From: Schistocerca nitens
Lineage: Eukaryota; Arthropoda; Insecta; Orthoptera; Acrididae
Reading direction: 5' to 3'
Assembly: GCF_023898315.1 (NCBI RefSeq)
Contig: NC_064619.1
Location: forward strand, 341,545,650-341,609,649
Length of the DNA: 64,000 nucleotides
A program made the position numbers and the translations under genes. Shown one piece after another: positions 22,291 to 34,031 of this stretch. Below the pieces are notes generated by a model, which saw only the letters and a program-made list of their open reading frames with translations, was not told the origin of the DNA and did no database searches. Position 1 is the stretch's first letter. Every line of letters begins with the position of its first letter.

Positions 22291-23757
22291 AACAATAAAT
22301 AAATAGGTCATTTTGCAGCTTGTTTATAGAAACCCAACTTTCATGAGTTGCATGTGAAAAAATTATTAAATCTTGTTTTATCTAACAATGTCTAACATAA
22401 AAAAGATGAGTGGAATATTCAGATAAATTTAGGGCTTTCAGCTGGTTGTTCGTTGTTGTTCAATACATTCCACGATATTTCAACTGGGCACCTACCAGTC
22501 ATTCTCAGCAGAGCCATTGAAGATTGACAGTGACCTCTTCCACAATACGCAGGGTATTTTGTTTTAACTTGAGACAACTAAATTCTTGAAAAATAAATTC
22601 TTGGTGCAGAGTTAATACTAGGAAAGGTGACATCTGTCTATAACCAACTGGATACCTCCTTACTACACCACCTGCACAGGCAAGGTCAACTTTGTATTTT
22701 AAAATGGGAACATTCCATTTTTATTGCTTATTCAGATTGTACAGCAAAAAATATGTTGGTTTACTCAAACTATTGTTTCCCATATGTGGTAGGTTGTGCT
22801 CTAATTGACAAATATAAAATGTACCTGTTTTTGCACTGAAGAACTGATGCATTTGATTCTACCTATCATTTTTGTGAAATGGATGTAAACCTTTGTGTTC
22901 TGACAATGTTGCCAATGTGATGATACAGTACAAATAATATGGCTAGAATTGACATTTCTGTCAAATAGGCTACTTTATGGTATGTAGTTTTCTGTTCTCT
23001 ATGGGGTTGATTTTAGTGTGTCCGCAAACCACCAAAATGCTTGATTTCAGTGGCTGCCCTTGAAGCCTGGCATCAGGCTGTTTGTTTCCATCCAAGCACC
23101 ATCACTCTCTTGGTGGGCGCTATGCGGCCACCAACAGAACACAGACCACAATAATTGTAATAATGTAAAATCTCCATCAAGTGATAGTGACTCGAGCACC
23201 TCTCATGGATACCTACTGAAATAAAGGTGAGAGGCAAGAGGAGTCACCAATATCAAGCATCTTGATGGGAACAGGAAACTATCTTGATGGTGGGTGGCAA
23301 ACCACTTTCATCCAAAAGACTGCAGGCCTTCTGGGATCAGTGGAGGACGCTTTTTACTGTGGAAGGCCAGAATTTTCAAAACTCCTTGCAGTGTGGTATG
23401 GCTTACATTGATTAGACTACGGGCACCATGAAAGAATGCTGCACTGATCATCAACACTGCACTCTCCTTTTGCAGCTAAGCTAGTCCACTGTTGTTAAAC
23501 TTTGTGTTCCCACTGGGCGTTCAAAAGTGCATGATAAAACAATTATTCTGACCAAAGCAATGCCTTCTTGAGATCCTATTATTAAAGAATCTGTGGAAAT
23601 ATACCATGGTGGAAAATCTGATGAACCGCGACAGTTGCTATCAGTTGGTCAGTGCATGAAATCCTATGATCTCCATGATTTTCTCCAAGCGAAGATGACA
23701 GTGTGTTCCCTGAGGCCACAGTGAGCGGTAATTCAGAGGACAGCTGATGTCTGCATC
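22291..23757. other. No gene seen
   Basis: AT-rich sequence with short frames only. No recognised transposon family. Confidence 0.45.
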
Positions 23758-24010
23758 AAGCAAGGTGGTGCAGTGGTTAGCACACTGGACTCCCATTGAG
23801 GAGGACATCAATTCAAACCTTTGTCCAGCCATCCAAATTTCGGTTTTTCATGATTGCCCTAAATTAATCCAGGCAAATGTTGGGATGGCTCCTTTGAAAG
23901 AGGGTGGCTGCTGACTTACTTTCGCATCCTTGACACAATCCAAGCTTAAGCTCCGCCTGTAATGACCTTGATATTGGTGACACATTAAACCCTATCTTTC
24001 TTCCTTTCCT
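23758..24010 (+). mobile_element. tRNA-derived SINE, second family, copy 1
   Basis: An A-box-like GGTGGTGCAGTGGTTAGCAC is followed by a degenerate B-box. The body AAATTAATCCAGGCAAATG matches the body at 35164-35400. Copy 1 is diverged and no clear flanking duplication was found. Confidence 0.7.
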
Positions 24011-24460
24011 TCCTGAGTTCGGCAATTCTGTGAGGGTGGTGCTACCAGTTAGTGAGGTCCACATGTCAAATTGATTTTGACTCAGACACGGAATACTCAC
24101 AGACATCTTTGTCAGTCTCCATTGGCTCCCCAAAGGATGACTGGTAGTGCCCACTTCAAATACTATGGACTGTATTGAACGACAATCAGCCTCAAGCCCA
24201 AAATTTGTTTGCACCTAATCATAACTAAAGACCCAGTTTCAATGTTTAGAGACATAATGTGGAGAGGATGTGGAATAGATTTACAAGGAAGTTACCATGG
24301 ATGAAAGACTTAACACTCTCTGAAACATATTGTGTTGGCATTCTGAAGTATTTCTACCATTGAAACAAATTAGGATCAGATTAAGCATGAGGAGGGATAA
24401 GGGTGGGATAATGCATGGGATTAGAGGGAGAACAGTTGCTAATTCAGTGGACAAGCTGTA
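24011..24460. other. No gene seen
   Basis: A short interval between a SINE and a LINE tail. No recognised feature. Confidence 0.4.
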
Positions 24461-24700
24461 CTCTACATCTACATCCATACTCTGAGAACCACTGTGAAGC
24501 CCATAGTAGATGATACTTTCCCTTTCCATTCATCAATGGAGTATGGGAACAAAGACTGCTTAAATGCCTCAGTGGCACTATGATTAGCAAAACTTCTGTG
24601 TTTTTTCCATAAGAGGTGTATGTTCTTAGATTTCTCATTTAATATTGGTTCTTGAAACATTGTAAGTAGGCTTCTGTGTAGTAATTAGTACCTTTCTTCA
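24461..24700 (-). mobile_element. LINE 3'-end fragment
   Basis: The plus strand starts TACATCTACATCCATACTC, the complement of the GATGTAGATGTA LINE tail seen elsewhere. The right limit is approximate. Confidence 0.5.
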
Positions 24701-25234
24701 GGCATCTGCTATTTCAGGGTTTTTAGCATTTCTTTGCATTACTGTCCTTCCCAGCATTCGATAACTGAGGGATCACTTCATATGGGCACAAAATCACACA
24801 GCCAAGTAATAAAATAAAAAGTCAGATGATACTAGAGATCACCTGTCCCTGGTGAATTGTCGCAATTGGTTTTCCTAACAGCATCACATAAAACCATCAC
24901 TGCTATGGAAAGGAGCCATTTTAACAATTTTCATAGAGCTTTCCAATTTTTTTAAGTTTAACATGTTTTACCAGTGCATTCTTAAGGAAAAGCTATCATG
25001 CTTGGCATGTAATGCACCTTCTTGATAAACATACGACTGTTAAAATTCACTGTTGTGTTCATTACACATCCAACAAACCCAACAACTTTTCTGACATCAA
25101 TATTTACCACGTGGAAGTGCCACCTCGTGTGAAACTACTGCCTCAAAATGAAACACCTTCCTTTCACATGCCAACTTTAAAGTGCAGCACTCTTATTTAG
25201 TAATGTCACACATCACATGATAATTACAGTTGCC
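24701..25234. other. No gene seen
   Basis: Short frames only, between a LINE tail and the start of an I-group LINE. Confidence 0.4.
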
Positions 25235-25659
25235 CTCAGTGGCTAAACATTCACTGGCTGGGTACAGGATTGGTGACGCCAGGATTCCTGAGCTGGGAAC
25301 TGGTAAGCGCCCCAATCCTCCGTCATTGTAATCTCTGGGCATGCTTCAGCGACCACTGTGTGGCACAACGGTGGAACATTGTGTGTCACGGGGAACAGGG
25401 ATCTTGGGTTGAACACCCAGATCGCAAGGATGGTAAAGACCTCTACAAAAAAAACCTCAATGTCAAGCAGTGCTGTGCACTGGTGAGATGCACGGATGCT
25501 GAGGTGGAACGGTCGTTAATGGGCAACCTCTGGAGAACCTGCCACACCTCACTTGTATAAGGCTTACTTAGCCAAATAGGGCTTTGTCTAGGTTTACTTT
25601 TATTTTCCAAACTGGTCATGGGACCAAGATGAAGCCCTCAAAATTCTCCTCCCAGCAGA

Positions 25660-26700
25660 ATGGTTGGCTCACTGGTAGGTACCAACACCCAAGCAAACAA
25701 GAGGACTCATGGAGCAAGTCCTCCAGATTTTGGGTTTACACAGAGTTCTTCATGCAGTAGTAACAGAATGCATACAGTTGCTCAGAATGTGTTGTTGATT
25801 GTGAAATGGAAAGTGGGCAGCTTTGAAAAGGTTTTGCCTTTTTGCATTCAAAAAGATTTAAATGGCTTCACAAGTACATTAAAATCAGTAAAGCAATTGC
25901 ATAATGGCACACTGTTGGTTGAACTGTTAGTTCCTGACTAGCAACCAACCACCTAAAAGCTAAATGCCTTGGGAAATAAAGCCTAGAAATGGAGCTTCAC
26001 ACACCTCGAACTATAGCAAAGGTGTTGTGTCATGGAGAGATCTAGTAAACATTCCCAAGGGGGAACTTGAAAGATGAGTCGGTGGCCGAGTGGTTCTAGG
26101 TGCTTCAGTCTGGAACCGCGCGACTGTTACGGTCGCAGGTTCGAATCCTGCCTCGGGCATGGATGTGTGTGATGTCCTTAGGTTAGTTAGGTTTAAGTAG
26201 TTCTAAGGTCTAGGGGACTGATGACCTCAGATGTTGAGTCCCATAGTGCTCAGAGCCATTTGAACCATTTTTTGAAAGATGAGTGGACTCAAAAAGAGAT
26301 CATTGATGTGCAAAATATATGGAAAAGGGTGGATGGGGATCTAGTAAAATCTGTCTTGCCCCATCCTTATGTTTAGTAGCACGAAACTCCCATAGCATAT
26401 CAAGCAGATTTCCTTTGCCTAAGTGTATGGCTTAATGTCCCCAACCCAACATGCTGTTCTAAATGCCAGCACTTTGGGCCGCCATATTAGGATGTAAGAG
26501 TGAAGCCACTTGAGAATCGTTAAAAAGCCTAGTTCCTCAGCCAATGCGTCTGTACAAAAGGTGGTTCTAGTTTTAGTACTAGTACCTGCATTTGTCAGTG
26601 CACTTGTAAAGCTGCAGTTGCTTCAGAGCCCACTGCCATTCCTAGAACATCAAATAAAGCCACAGTTCTCACCATTGTGATGCTCCCGGTATTCCAGTAC
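25660..26700 (+). pseudogene. I-group LINE ORF1 (nucleic-acid-binding protein), interrupted by a SINE
   Basis: A 93-codon frame (25660-25941) includes FEKVLPFCIQKDLNG, LKSVKQLHNGTLLVEL. This is the gag-like ORF1 pattern of this LINE group. It continues through frameshifts (GVVSWRDLVNIPKGEL), is cut by the SINE, and resumes after 26284 (VQNIWKRVDGDLVKSVLP). ORF1 proteins bind the element RNA in the cytoplasm. Stops and indels make this copy inactive. Confidence 0.7.
26080..26271 (+). mobile_element. tRNA-derived SINE, copy c
   Basis: The head is GTGGCCGAGTGGTTCTAGG and the B-box GGTTCGAATCC. The tail contains CTGATGACCTCAGATGTTGA and ends CATTTGAACCATTT. A perfect 13-bp duplication TTGAAAGATGAGT flanks it (26067-26079 and 26272-26284). 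Confidence 0.95.
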
Positions 26701-26759
26701 CTCCCCATCATGGCAGAAAGAAAGAGTGAAAGTGCAACCCCAGTGATAAATGGCTCCCA

Positions 26760-27215
26760 TACCACAGTGGAACATAAATAGGTTCATGACTCACATGTAG
26801 GAACTGAAACTCCTGGCACAGGCACACCCATTGTGTTTGTGTTTACAGTAAACACATTTCAAAGTCACTGATGCCCTTTGCTATGGTGCTGTACCGTAAT
26901 CCGAAAGGATGACCTGACTGAGGGAAGAGCCAAGGGAGAGGTTGCTGTGTTTGTTCATAATACACACAACTACCCTGCTCTCTCCTTGGTAACTGACCTA
27001 AAATCGGTATCCATTGCAGTTCATGTGGGTCAGAAGCTCTCTATCTGATTACTGTGTTTGCTTCTGCAAAATGCGATAGACTCTGAGGCTCTCACAGCTC
27101 TTACTGCACAACTCTCCCAGCCATTTCTCGTACTGGGTGATTGAAATGCCCATAATTTATTATGGGGATCAAACTATTCTTACTCTAGGGGTCAAGTCTT
27201 GGAGACTCCGTCCCC
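26760..27215 (+). pseudogene. I-group LINE ORF2 APE endonuclease fragment
   Basis: Fragments in order are IPQWNINRF, GRAKGEVAVFVHNTHNYP, SVSIAVHVGQK and QPFLVLGD-stop-NAHNLLWGS. These match the APE-type endonuclease of I-group LINEs, with the GDFNAH motif mutated to a stop at the Phe position. At least two frameshifts are present. Confidence 0.75.
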
Positions 27216-27480
27216 GCCCTCCAACTCACCACCACCGTCCCTGCTGGTCCAGGGGTTAGAATAGACCTGAGGTATCACTGCCTGTCATAAGAGGCGACTA
27301 AATGGAGTCTCTCACTTTCCAGCCCTATAAGTTCAGGCCCCATTTTATGGTTTGACCTGTCACCTTCCAAATTATACATAAGTGTGGGCCATATGGGGAA
27401 GGATGCCTTACATGGTGCATGAGTAATCCGTAGTGCCCTTCGATCTCCTGAACCTTTTGTCATAGATTTGCATCTCCACC

Positions 27481-27981
27481 TGCAATTCAACTATTTGGGT
27501 GAGGACACTTTCTGGGGTGTTGTCTCCTGTCCTGTTTCACCCCCATGACAATATTGGATTTCTCTGCACCCAATATCCAGCATGGTAGCCAGTCCGTTGA
27601 GGTGGGGCCGTCTTGTACACATTTGGGTACAGGGCTCGCACTGCTGATACCTGAGCTGTAAACTCTCCGTGTGTGCCAAGGAGTAGATGCCTGTCTTCCT
27701 GGCGCATCAGGACTCCTGGCAACTGCAATTCAACTATTTGGGTGAGGACACTTTCTGGGGTGTGTCATCTTCTTCCGTTGTCTCCTGTCCTCTTTCACCC
27801 CCATGACAATATTGGATTTCTCTGCACCCAATATCCAGCATGGTAGCCAGTCCGTTGAGGTGGGGCCGTCATGTACACATTTGGGTACAGGGCTCGCACT
27901 GCTGATACCTGAGCTGTTAACTCTCCGTGTGTGCCAAGGAGTAGATGCCTGTCTTCCTGGCGCATCAGGACTCCTGGCAAC
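27481..27981 (+). repeat. Two tandem 5'-UTR monomers of the I-group LINE
   Basis: Unit 1 (27481-27723) and unit 2 (27724-27981) both start TGCAATTCAACTATTTGGG and are nearly identical. Unit 2 has a 15-base insertion (GTCATCTTCTTCCGT, about 27757-27775). Tandem 5' monomers in other LINEs carry promoter activity. They are placed directly upstream of ORF1. Confidence 0.85.
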
Positions 27982-28075
27982 GGCCATCATGGCAGGTGGT
28001 CTTTGCTGTGGCTGTGTGGCGCCCGTGGGGAGAGTCCCTGATTGGAGTGGGTGGCATCAGGGCGGATGATCCGCA

Positions 28076-28990
28076 ATGAAGCGGACTAAGTCATCTCTTG
28101 CTGGTGACCGTACGGCGCCAACAGTCTCTAAGAAGGGCAGGATCAAGTACAATGCTGACACATATGACCGTAAATTGTTTTCTCCCTCGTTAGACCAATG
28201 GAGGAACGTAGGGCTACAGAAAGAAGAGAGCCATATTTGCTCCATATTTAGTCTGTAGCAGAATTAGCGGGGACTTCTTTCTAGCTATGAGGCCTCAATT
28301 TTTTGTTGAACATCTTGAGTATAAGTTTGGGGAAGTGACAGCGCTGTCTGAGATGAGAAGCGGTGCAGTCTTGATTCCGATAGCATCCCCAGCCCAATCC
28401 CGGGTGTTACTCACTTGTGACCAGCTGGGTGATATTCCTCTTTCCGTCACTCCCCATAAAACCTCAACATGGTTCAGGGAATTATTTTCAATTGTGACCA
28501 CCTCTTGCAGTCTGATGATGAGCTCCATGCCAATCTAGAACGGCAAGATGTTCATTTAATCCAGCGCGTTTACAGATGACCCAAAGACAACAGCGTTGCT
28601 ACGGGTGCCTTCATCTTGGCCTTTGAGGGTGATTCATTGCGTGAGAAGGTCAAGGTGATGGTTTACCACTCTGACACGAAACCATACATACCTCCCCCTA
28701 TGCGGTGCTTTAAGTACTGGAAATTCAGGCACATGTCTTCCCGCTACACTTCTAGTACCACATGTCGAGACTGCGAACGTCCACTGCATCCAGATACCCC
28801 ATGTGCGCCTCCTCCCACTTGTATCAGCTGTGGATAGCAGTACTCCCTCTGCTTGCAGACTGCACAGTACTCCAAAAGGAGCAGAAGATTATGGAATACA
28901 ATACCCTGGACTGGTTGACTTCCAAGGGGCTAAACATAAATTTGAACGATTACACCTCGTTTGGTTTACATCCACATATGCTGTAGCTAC
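28076..28990 (+). pseudogene. I-group LINE ORF1 with damaged zinc knuckle
   Basis: Pieces in order are an N-terminal frame (28076-28258), a middle frame (28287-28538) and a frame with FEGDSLREKVKVM, KPYIPPPMRCFKYWKF and TTCRDCERPLHPDTPC (28616-28837). The first CCHC knuckle has two Cys replaced by Tyr (CFKY...SSRY). The second Cys cluster is still recognisable. The frames differ, so the gene is broken. Confidence 0.78.
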
Positions 28991-29585
28991 ATTACCATCG
29001 CTGTCATAAATACCAGTTGTACTGCACTCTGTGCCACGAACAGTGGGCCCTGTGGGCCTCCAGAATACGTGCACCCCCTTGTTGGTAGGGGGAAAATCTC
29101 CTTCCATTACTCCCAAAGTACCTACTTTGGGAGCAAGCTCCCCCCCCCCCCCCACCCAAATGCAGAGGACTTCGGTCCCCTCTCCCCAGCCAGAGAAGCA
29201 ACAGCCTCCTCCAGCTCCTCTTGTGTGGAAGGGGTCCCACTAGTGCCACAGCTGACAGTCGCTAGTGGCTATAGGAGCCAAAAGCTGCTGGACGAAGAGC
29301 TTCACGGTGTTCCTCTGTGCCTGAAGCTACTTCAGAGAAGTTCTCCCAGCAAGCCCCTAAAGAGAAGCGAGAGGGAAAGCAAACAAAGAAGTCTGCTAAG
29401 AAAAAGGACCCTCCAGTGGCCCCAACACCACCACTCCCTACCAATTCTGCACCTGAGGATGAGATCTGAGCGTCCCCTGAGGACCTAGATCTCACTGATG
29501 CCTCATCCACAATAGGAATGGATACAAATACTCAATCGGTGGCAGCAGGTCACCCTGAGGTGAAACCTGTCTCCTTGCATGCTTC

Positions 29586-31440
29586 ATGCCTTCCCAGGCC
29601 CACAATAACATCATCCTCCAGTGGAATTGCTGCGGTGTTTTTCACCATCTGGCTGAGCTACGGCAACTGTTAAGCTTTACACCTGCTTTGGCCTATGCAT
29701 TGCCCTCCGGGTTCCCAGCAATGCGGACCCCTGCCCTCCGCAGCTGTAGGGGATACTACAAGAACCGTAGCGACTATAGTAGAGTGTCAGTTTGAGTTTG
29801 TGTCTATGTCCTGAACTCAGTATGCAGTGAACCTGCGCCCCTTCAAACCCCTTTTGAAGCTGTGACTGTCAGGAAAAGGACGACACAGGAAATAACTGTC
29901 TGCAACTTATATCTTCCTCCAGCTTGTGCAGTATCCCTGAACGCATTGGCTGCACTGATTGATCGACTGCCTAAACCTTTCCTACATTTGGGAGATTTTA
30001 ACGCCCATAACCCCTTGTGGGGTGGCACCGTGCTTACTGGCCGAGGTAGAGATGTCGAAACTTTCCTGTCTCAACTCGACCTCTGCCTCTTGAATACTAG
30101 GGCCCCCACACATTTCAGTGTGGCTCATGGCACTTACTTGACCATTGATTTATTCCTCTGCAGCTCAGGTCTTCTCCCATCTGTCCATTGGAGAGCCAAG
30201 ATGACTTCTGTGGTAGTGGCCACTTTCCCATCTTCCTGTCATTCCCCATTGCCATTCCCCAGATGTCTACCAAGATGGGCTTTAAACAAGGCAGACTGGG
30301 AAGCTTTCACTTCTGCTGTCACCATTGGATCTCCCCCACATGGTACCATAGGTGTGGTAGTTGAGCGGTTCACTAGAACGATTGTTTCTGTGGTGGAAAA
30401 CACGATCCCTTGTTCTGTAGGGTGCCCCTGGTGAAAGTCAGTACCTTGGTGGTTGCCAGAAATCACTGAGGCCATTAAAGAGCATCAGCGAGCTCTACAG
30501 CTACCTAGGCAACATCCTTCCCTAGAGCACCTAATAGCTTTTAAACAGATCCATGCCCATGTTCACCAGCTTATAAAAAGACAGAAACAGGAATGTTGGG
30601 AGAGCTACATCTGGACCATTGGGTGCCATACGTCACCTTCCCAAGTCTGGACGAAGATCAGACGTGTTTGTGGGTACCAGACACTGACAGGTGTCACTGG
30701 CATTAACATCAATGGTGTGTTATCTACCAATGCAAATGCAATTGCCAAGCACTATGCTTGAGCCTCCACACCGGAGAATTATCCCCCAGCATTTCGCACC
30801 CACAAATGGCGGATGGAAAGGAAAGCCCTCTCGTTCACTGAACGTCACAATGAACCCTTTAATGCTCCATTTACAAAGTGGAAGCTCCTCAGCATCCTTG
30901 CTCATTGCCTCGACACAGCTCCTGGGCCATATTAGATTTAGTCAGATGATCAAACATCTCTCGTCCGACTACAAGTGACATCTCCCCATCAACTTCAACC
31001 GGATCTAGTGTGATGACGTTTTTCCATCACATTGGTGAGAGAGCACCATCATTCTGGTGCTCAAACCAAGCAAATACCCGTTTGATGTGGATAGCTATCA
31101 GCCATCAGCTTCACCAACGTCCTTTGTAAGCTGTTAGAACATATGGTAAGTCGGCAGTTGTGTTGGGTGCTGAAGTCATGTGGCCTAGTGCTTCCATGCC
31201 AGGGAGGTTTCTGGCAGGGTCACTCTACCATTGATAATCTAGTTTCCCTCGAGTCTGTCATCCGAACAACCTTTTCCAGGCACCAGCACCTGCTTGCCGT
31301 CTCTTTTCATTTATGAAAAGCTTACGACACGACCTGGCGCCACATTGTATGAGTGGGGCCTTCAGGGCCCGCTCCCAATTTTTATACAAAATTTCCTATC
31401 GCTCTGTACTTTCCATGTCCAAGTTGGTGCCTCCGACAGT
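29586..31440 (+). pseudogene. I-group LINE ORF2: endonuclease and partial reverse transcriptase
   Basis: The endonuclease spans 29586-30434: IILQWNCCGVFHHLAEL, ITVCNLYLPPA, LHLGDFNAHNPLWGG and a C-terminal block with a Thr-Ile-Asp-Leu motif. The RT begins near 31040 and shows FTNVLCKLLEHMVSRQLCW, HSTIDNLVSLESVIR and KAYDTTWRHIV (31290-31345), where the usual FFDLEKAYDTTW has a stop. The sequence ends before the YADD block. Several frameshifts are present. Confidence 0.82.
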
Positions 31441-31509
31441 GCTCTGTATTGAGAAACAACATTGAGAAATGTACTTTCTAAGTCTTAAGTTACCATTAAT
31501 ATTGACAAT
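31441..31509. other. Short spacer between LINE and Penelope pair
   Basis: AT-rich, no feature. Confidence 0.4.
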
Positions 31510-31620
31510 ATCATGAAAGGATAATTGCTACTCACCATATAGTGGAGGTGCTGAGTTGCAGATAAGCACAATAAAAAGACTATCAAACAAAGCTTTCGGT
31601 CAAACAGGTGTTCGTGAGAA

Positions 31621-31629
31621 TTAGATCAC

Positions 31630-31686
<57 letters not shown>

Positions 31687-32260
31687 ACCACAATCTCTGG
31701 GTGGGGGGATTATAAAGTGCTGCTTGTGGGAGCATACAGGTATGAGGTGGGGAGAGGTTAGGCCAGCTAGGTGCAGTCTGTAGGTTAGACAGAGAGGGGG
31801 GGGGGGGGGGGGGAGAAGTAAAAAGACTATGGGTGCATTGGTGGAATAGAGGGCAGTGTAGTGCTGGAATGGGAACAGGAAAGGGGATTGGTTGGTAAAG
31901 GACAACGAGTAACATAGGTTGAGTCCTGTAGGATTACAGGAATGTAGGATATATTGTAGGGAGAATTCCCACCTACACAATTCAGAAAAGCTGGTGTTGG
32001 TCAGAAGGTTCCAGATGGCAAAGGCTGTAAAGCAGTCATAGAAATGAAGCATGTCATGTTGGGCAGCATGCTCAGCAACTGTATAATACAGCTGTTTCTT
32101 GTCCATAATTTGTCAGTGGACATTCATGCGGACAGATGGCTTGTTGGTTGTTATGCCCGTGTAGAATGCAGCACAGTGATTGCAGCTTAGCTTGTAGATC
32201 GCATGACTATTTTCACAGGTAGCCCTGCCTTTGTTGGGATAGGTGATGTTTGTGACCGGA
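31621..32260 (-). pseudogene. GIY-YIG endonuclease fragment, minus arm
   Basis: A minus-strand frame (31621-32106) continues a GIY-YIG domain that begins in another frame near 32250 (GRATCENSHAIYKLSC, CAAFYTGITTNK). A frameshift or stop near 32120 separates the two. The C-terminal part has FSELCRWEFSLQYIL, the same block as in the first Penelope family. The tail reads into the CA tract and low-complexity residues. Confidence 0.75.
31639..31683. repeat. (CA)n tract in the minus Penelope arm
   Basis: Counterpart of the (TG)n tract at 33002-33057 in the plus arm. Confidence 0.9.
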
Positions 32261-32372
32261 CTGGAATAGCTAGCAGTGCGAGGATGTATGGGACAGGTCT
32301 TATCCCTGTAATAGACATAGATGCGAGACCTGTCCCATATGTCCTCCCACCATCACCTACTCCAGTCCAGTC

Positions 32373-32990
32373 TTGGGAATCACCTATTCCATCAAAGGCA
32401 AGGCTTTGTGTGAGAACAGTCATGTGATCTACAAGTTAAGCTGCAACCACTGTGCTGCATTCTATGTGGGCATGACAACCAACAAGCTGTCTGTCCTCTT
32501 GAGTGGCCACCAACAATTTGTGGCCAAGAAACATCTGGACCACCCAGTTGCTGAGCACACAGTCAACATGATGTTCTTCATTTCAATGACTGCTTCACAG
32601 CCTTTGCCATCTGGATATTCCCCACCACCACCAGCTTTTCTGAATCATGCAGGTGGGAACTCTCCCTACAATATATCCTATGTTCTTGTAACAGTCCTGT
32701 CATCAACCTTTGTTACTCGTTGTCCTTTACCCACCTGTCCCCTTCCCTGTTCCCATTCCAGCACTACCGAGCCCTCTGTTCCACCAATGTACCCACAGTC
32801 TTTTTACTTAGCTGCACTACCTGCTCCCCACCTCGTCCATGTATGCTCCCACAAGCAGCACTCTACTGTCCTCCATCCCTACCCTGCTATCTGTCCCCCT
32901 TTCTGCCCCAGCCTCCTCCTTACTCTGACCACCGAGTTTGCTTCTCCTGTAATGTGCTGTTATTCATTGTCTGGCCTTAGCACCCAGTGA
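32373..32990 (+). pseudogene. GIY-YIG endonuclease fragment, plus arm
   Basis: An open frame of 205 codons with CENSHVIYKLSCNHC, AAFYVGMTTNK and DHPVAEHTVN. This is the GIY-YIG domain and its C-terminal extension. The RT is absent. It ends in Pro/Ser-rich translation of the 3' UTR, so only about the first 100 codons are meaningful. Confidence 0.78.
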
Positions 32991-32999
32991 CTGTGGTCA

Positions 33000-33001
<2 letters not shown>

Positions 33002-33057
<56 letters not shown>
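33002..33057. repeat. (TG)n tract in the plus Penelope arm
   Basis: A dinucleotide run 3' of the GIY-YIG frame, in the position seen in all copies of both families. Confidence 0.9.
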
Positions 33058-33058
<1 letters not shown>

Positions 33059-33234
33059 TTTGTCTAATTCAGATGGAAGCTTTGTTTGACAGTCTTTTTG
33101 TTGTGCCTATCTGACTCAGCATCTCTGCTATATGGTGGGTAGCAACTATCCTTTCATAATATTGTCATTATTTCATCCTGAATTTTCCATAGTTTGATTT
33201 TATCGTTAATATTGTGTGCCATGTCATTAACATA

Positions 33235-33376
33235 GCCAATGGCCTTGCCGCAGTGGTAACGCCGGTTCCCTCTCAATATCTGTATCCAGTGACACCTGCT
33301 GGCTGAGGATGACATGGCGGCTGGTCGGTACCGTTGGGTCTTCATGACCTGTTCGGGCGGAGTTTAGTTTACTTTT
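33235..33376 (+). mobile_element. SINE, possibly 5S-type, internally deleted
   Basis: It begins GCCAATGGCCTTGCCGCAG and has GCTGAGGATGACATGGCGGC near its 3' end, the head and tail of a short orthopteran SINE I recall as 5S-rRNA-related. The middle appears deleted. A perfect 14-bp duplication ATGTCATTAACATA flanks it (33221-33234 and 33377-33390), inside the LINE RT. Confidence 0.75.
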
Positions 33377-33454
33377 ATGTCATTAACATACAACATGAAC
33401 AGCATGTGTCCCAGCACACTTCCCTGGGGAACATTTGCAGTTACTTCCATATCT

Positions 33455-34031
33455 CCAGAATGAGATTTTCACTCTGCAGCGGAGTGTGCGCTGATATGAA
33501 ACTTTCTGGCAGATTAAAACTGTGTGCCGGACCGAGACTCGAACTCGGGACCTTTGCCTTTCGCGGGCAAGTGCTCTACCGACTGAGCTACCCAAGCACG
33601 ACTCACGCCCCGTCTTCCCTGCTTTACTTCTGCCAGTACCTCGTCTCCTACCTTCCAAACTTAACAGAAGCTCTCCTGCGAACCTTGCAGAACTAGCACT
33701 CCTGAAAGAAAGGATATTGCGGAGACATGGCTTAGCCACAGCCCGGGGGATGTTTCCAGAATGAGATTTTCACTCTGTAGCGGAGTGTGCGCTGATATGA
33801 AACTTCTTGGCAGATTAAAACTGTGTGCCGGACCGAGACTTGAACTCGGGACCATTGCCTTCTGTTAAGTTTGGAAAGTAGGAGACGAGGTACTGGCAGA
33901 AGTAAAGCTGGGAGGACGGGGCATGAGTCGTGCTTGGGTAGCTCAGTCGGTAGAGCACTTGCCCGCGAAAGGCAAAGGTCCTGAGTTTGAGTCTCGGTCC
34001 GGTACACAGTTTTAATCTGCCAGGAAGTTTC
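33455..34031. mobile_element. Composite tRNA-like element with long inverted ends
   Basis: Three blocks: a plus unit (33455-about 33755), a partial second plus unit (about 33756-33870), and an inverted unit (about 33871-34031). Outer segments with CAGATTAAAACTGTGTGCCG are inverse complements. Each complete block contains a tRNA-like segment. The 12-bp duplication ACTTCCATATCT flanks the whole (33443-33454 and 34032-34043). It is non-coding. It may be a dimeric SINE or a foldback element. Confidence 0.8.
33526..33599 (-). repeat. tRNA-like segment (not a functional tRNA)
   Basis: The minus strand has A-box TAGCTCAGTCGGTAGAGCA and B-box GAGTTCGAGTCTC. The acceptor arms do not pair and U33 is replaced by G, so it is the polymerase III promoter of the composite element. 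An inverted second copy lies at 33932-34002. Confidence 0.7.

Larger units (their letters stand above)
25235..27215 (+). mobile_element. I-group LINE copy 1 (5' UTR, ORF1, start of endonuclease)
   Basis: The plus strand shows a 5' UTR, an ORF1 frame, and the first third of ORF2. Similarity stops at about 27215, where the 5' UTR of a second LINE begins, so copy 1 lost its 3' part or was interrupted. A SINE (26080-26271) sits inside ORF1. Confidence 0.75.
27216..31440 (+). mobile_element. I-group LINE copy 2 (5' UTR to mid reverse transcriptase)
   Basis: The 5' UTR includes two tandem monomers (27481-27981). ORF1 lies at about 28076-28990 and ORF2 at about 29586-31440. The element stops inside the RT. 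An RNase H/3' fragment of the same LINE group occurs separately at 43338-44410. Numerous stops and indels are present. Confidence 0.82.
31510..33163. mobile_element. Second Penelope-like family, head-to-head pair
   Basis: The minus copy (31510-about 32316) and plus copy (about 32317-33163) meet at their 5'-truncated ends inside the GIY-YIG region. The outer ends are inverted repeats (GAAAGGATAATTGCTACTCA at 31515 and its complement near 33140). Each arm has a CA or TG tract and an AAAGCTT segment where a hammerhead core is expected; stem II is decayed. The sequence differs from the 16819-18752 family. Confidence 0.85.

Noticed and set aside
33526-33599. tRNA gene on the minus strand
   Set aside because: A-box and B-box are good, but the acceptor arms do not pair, position 33 is not U, and the segment recurs inverted inside a repeat with target duplications.
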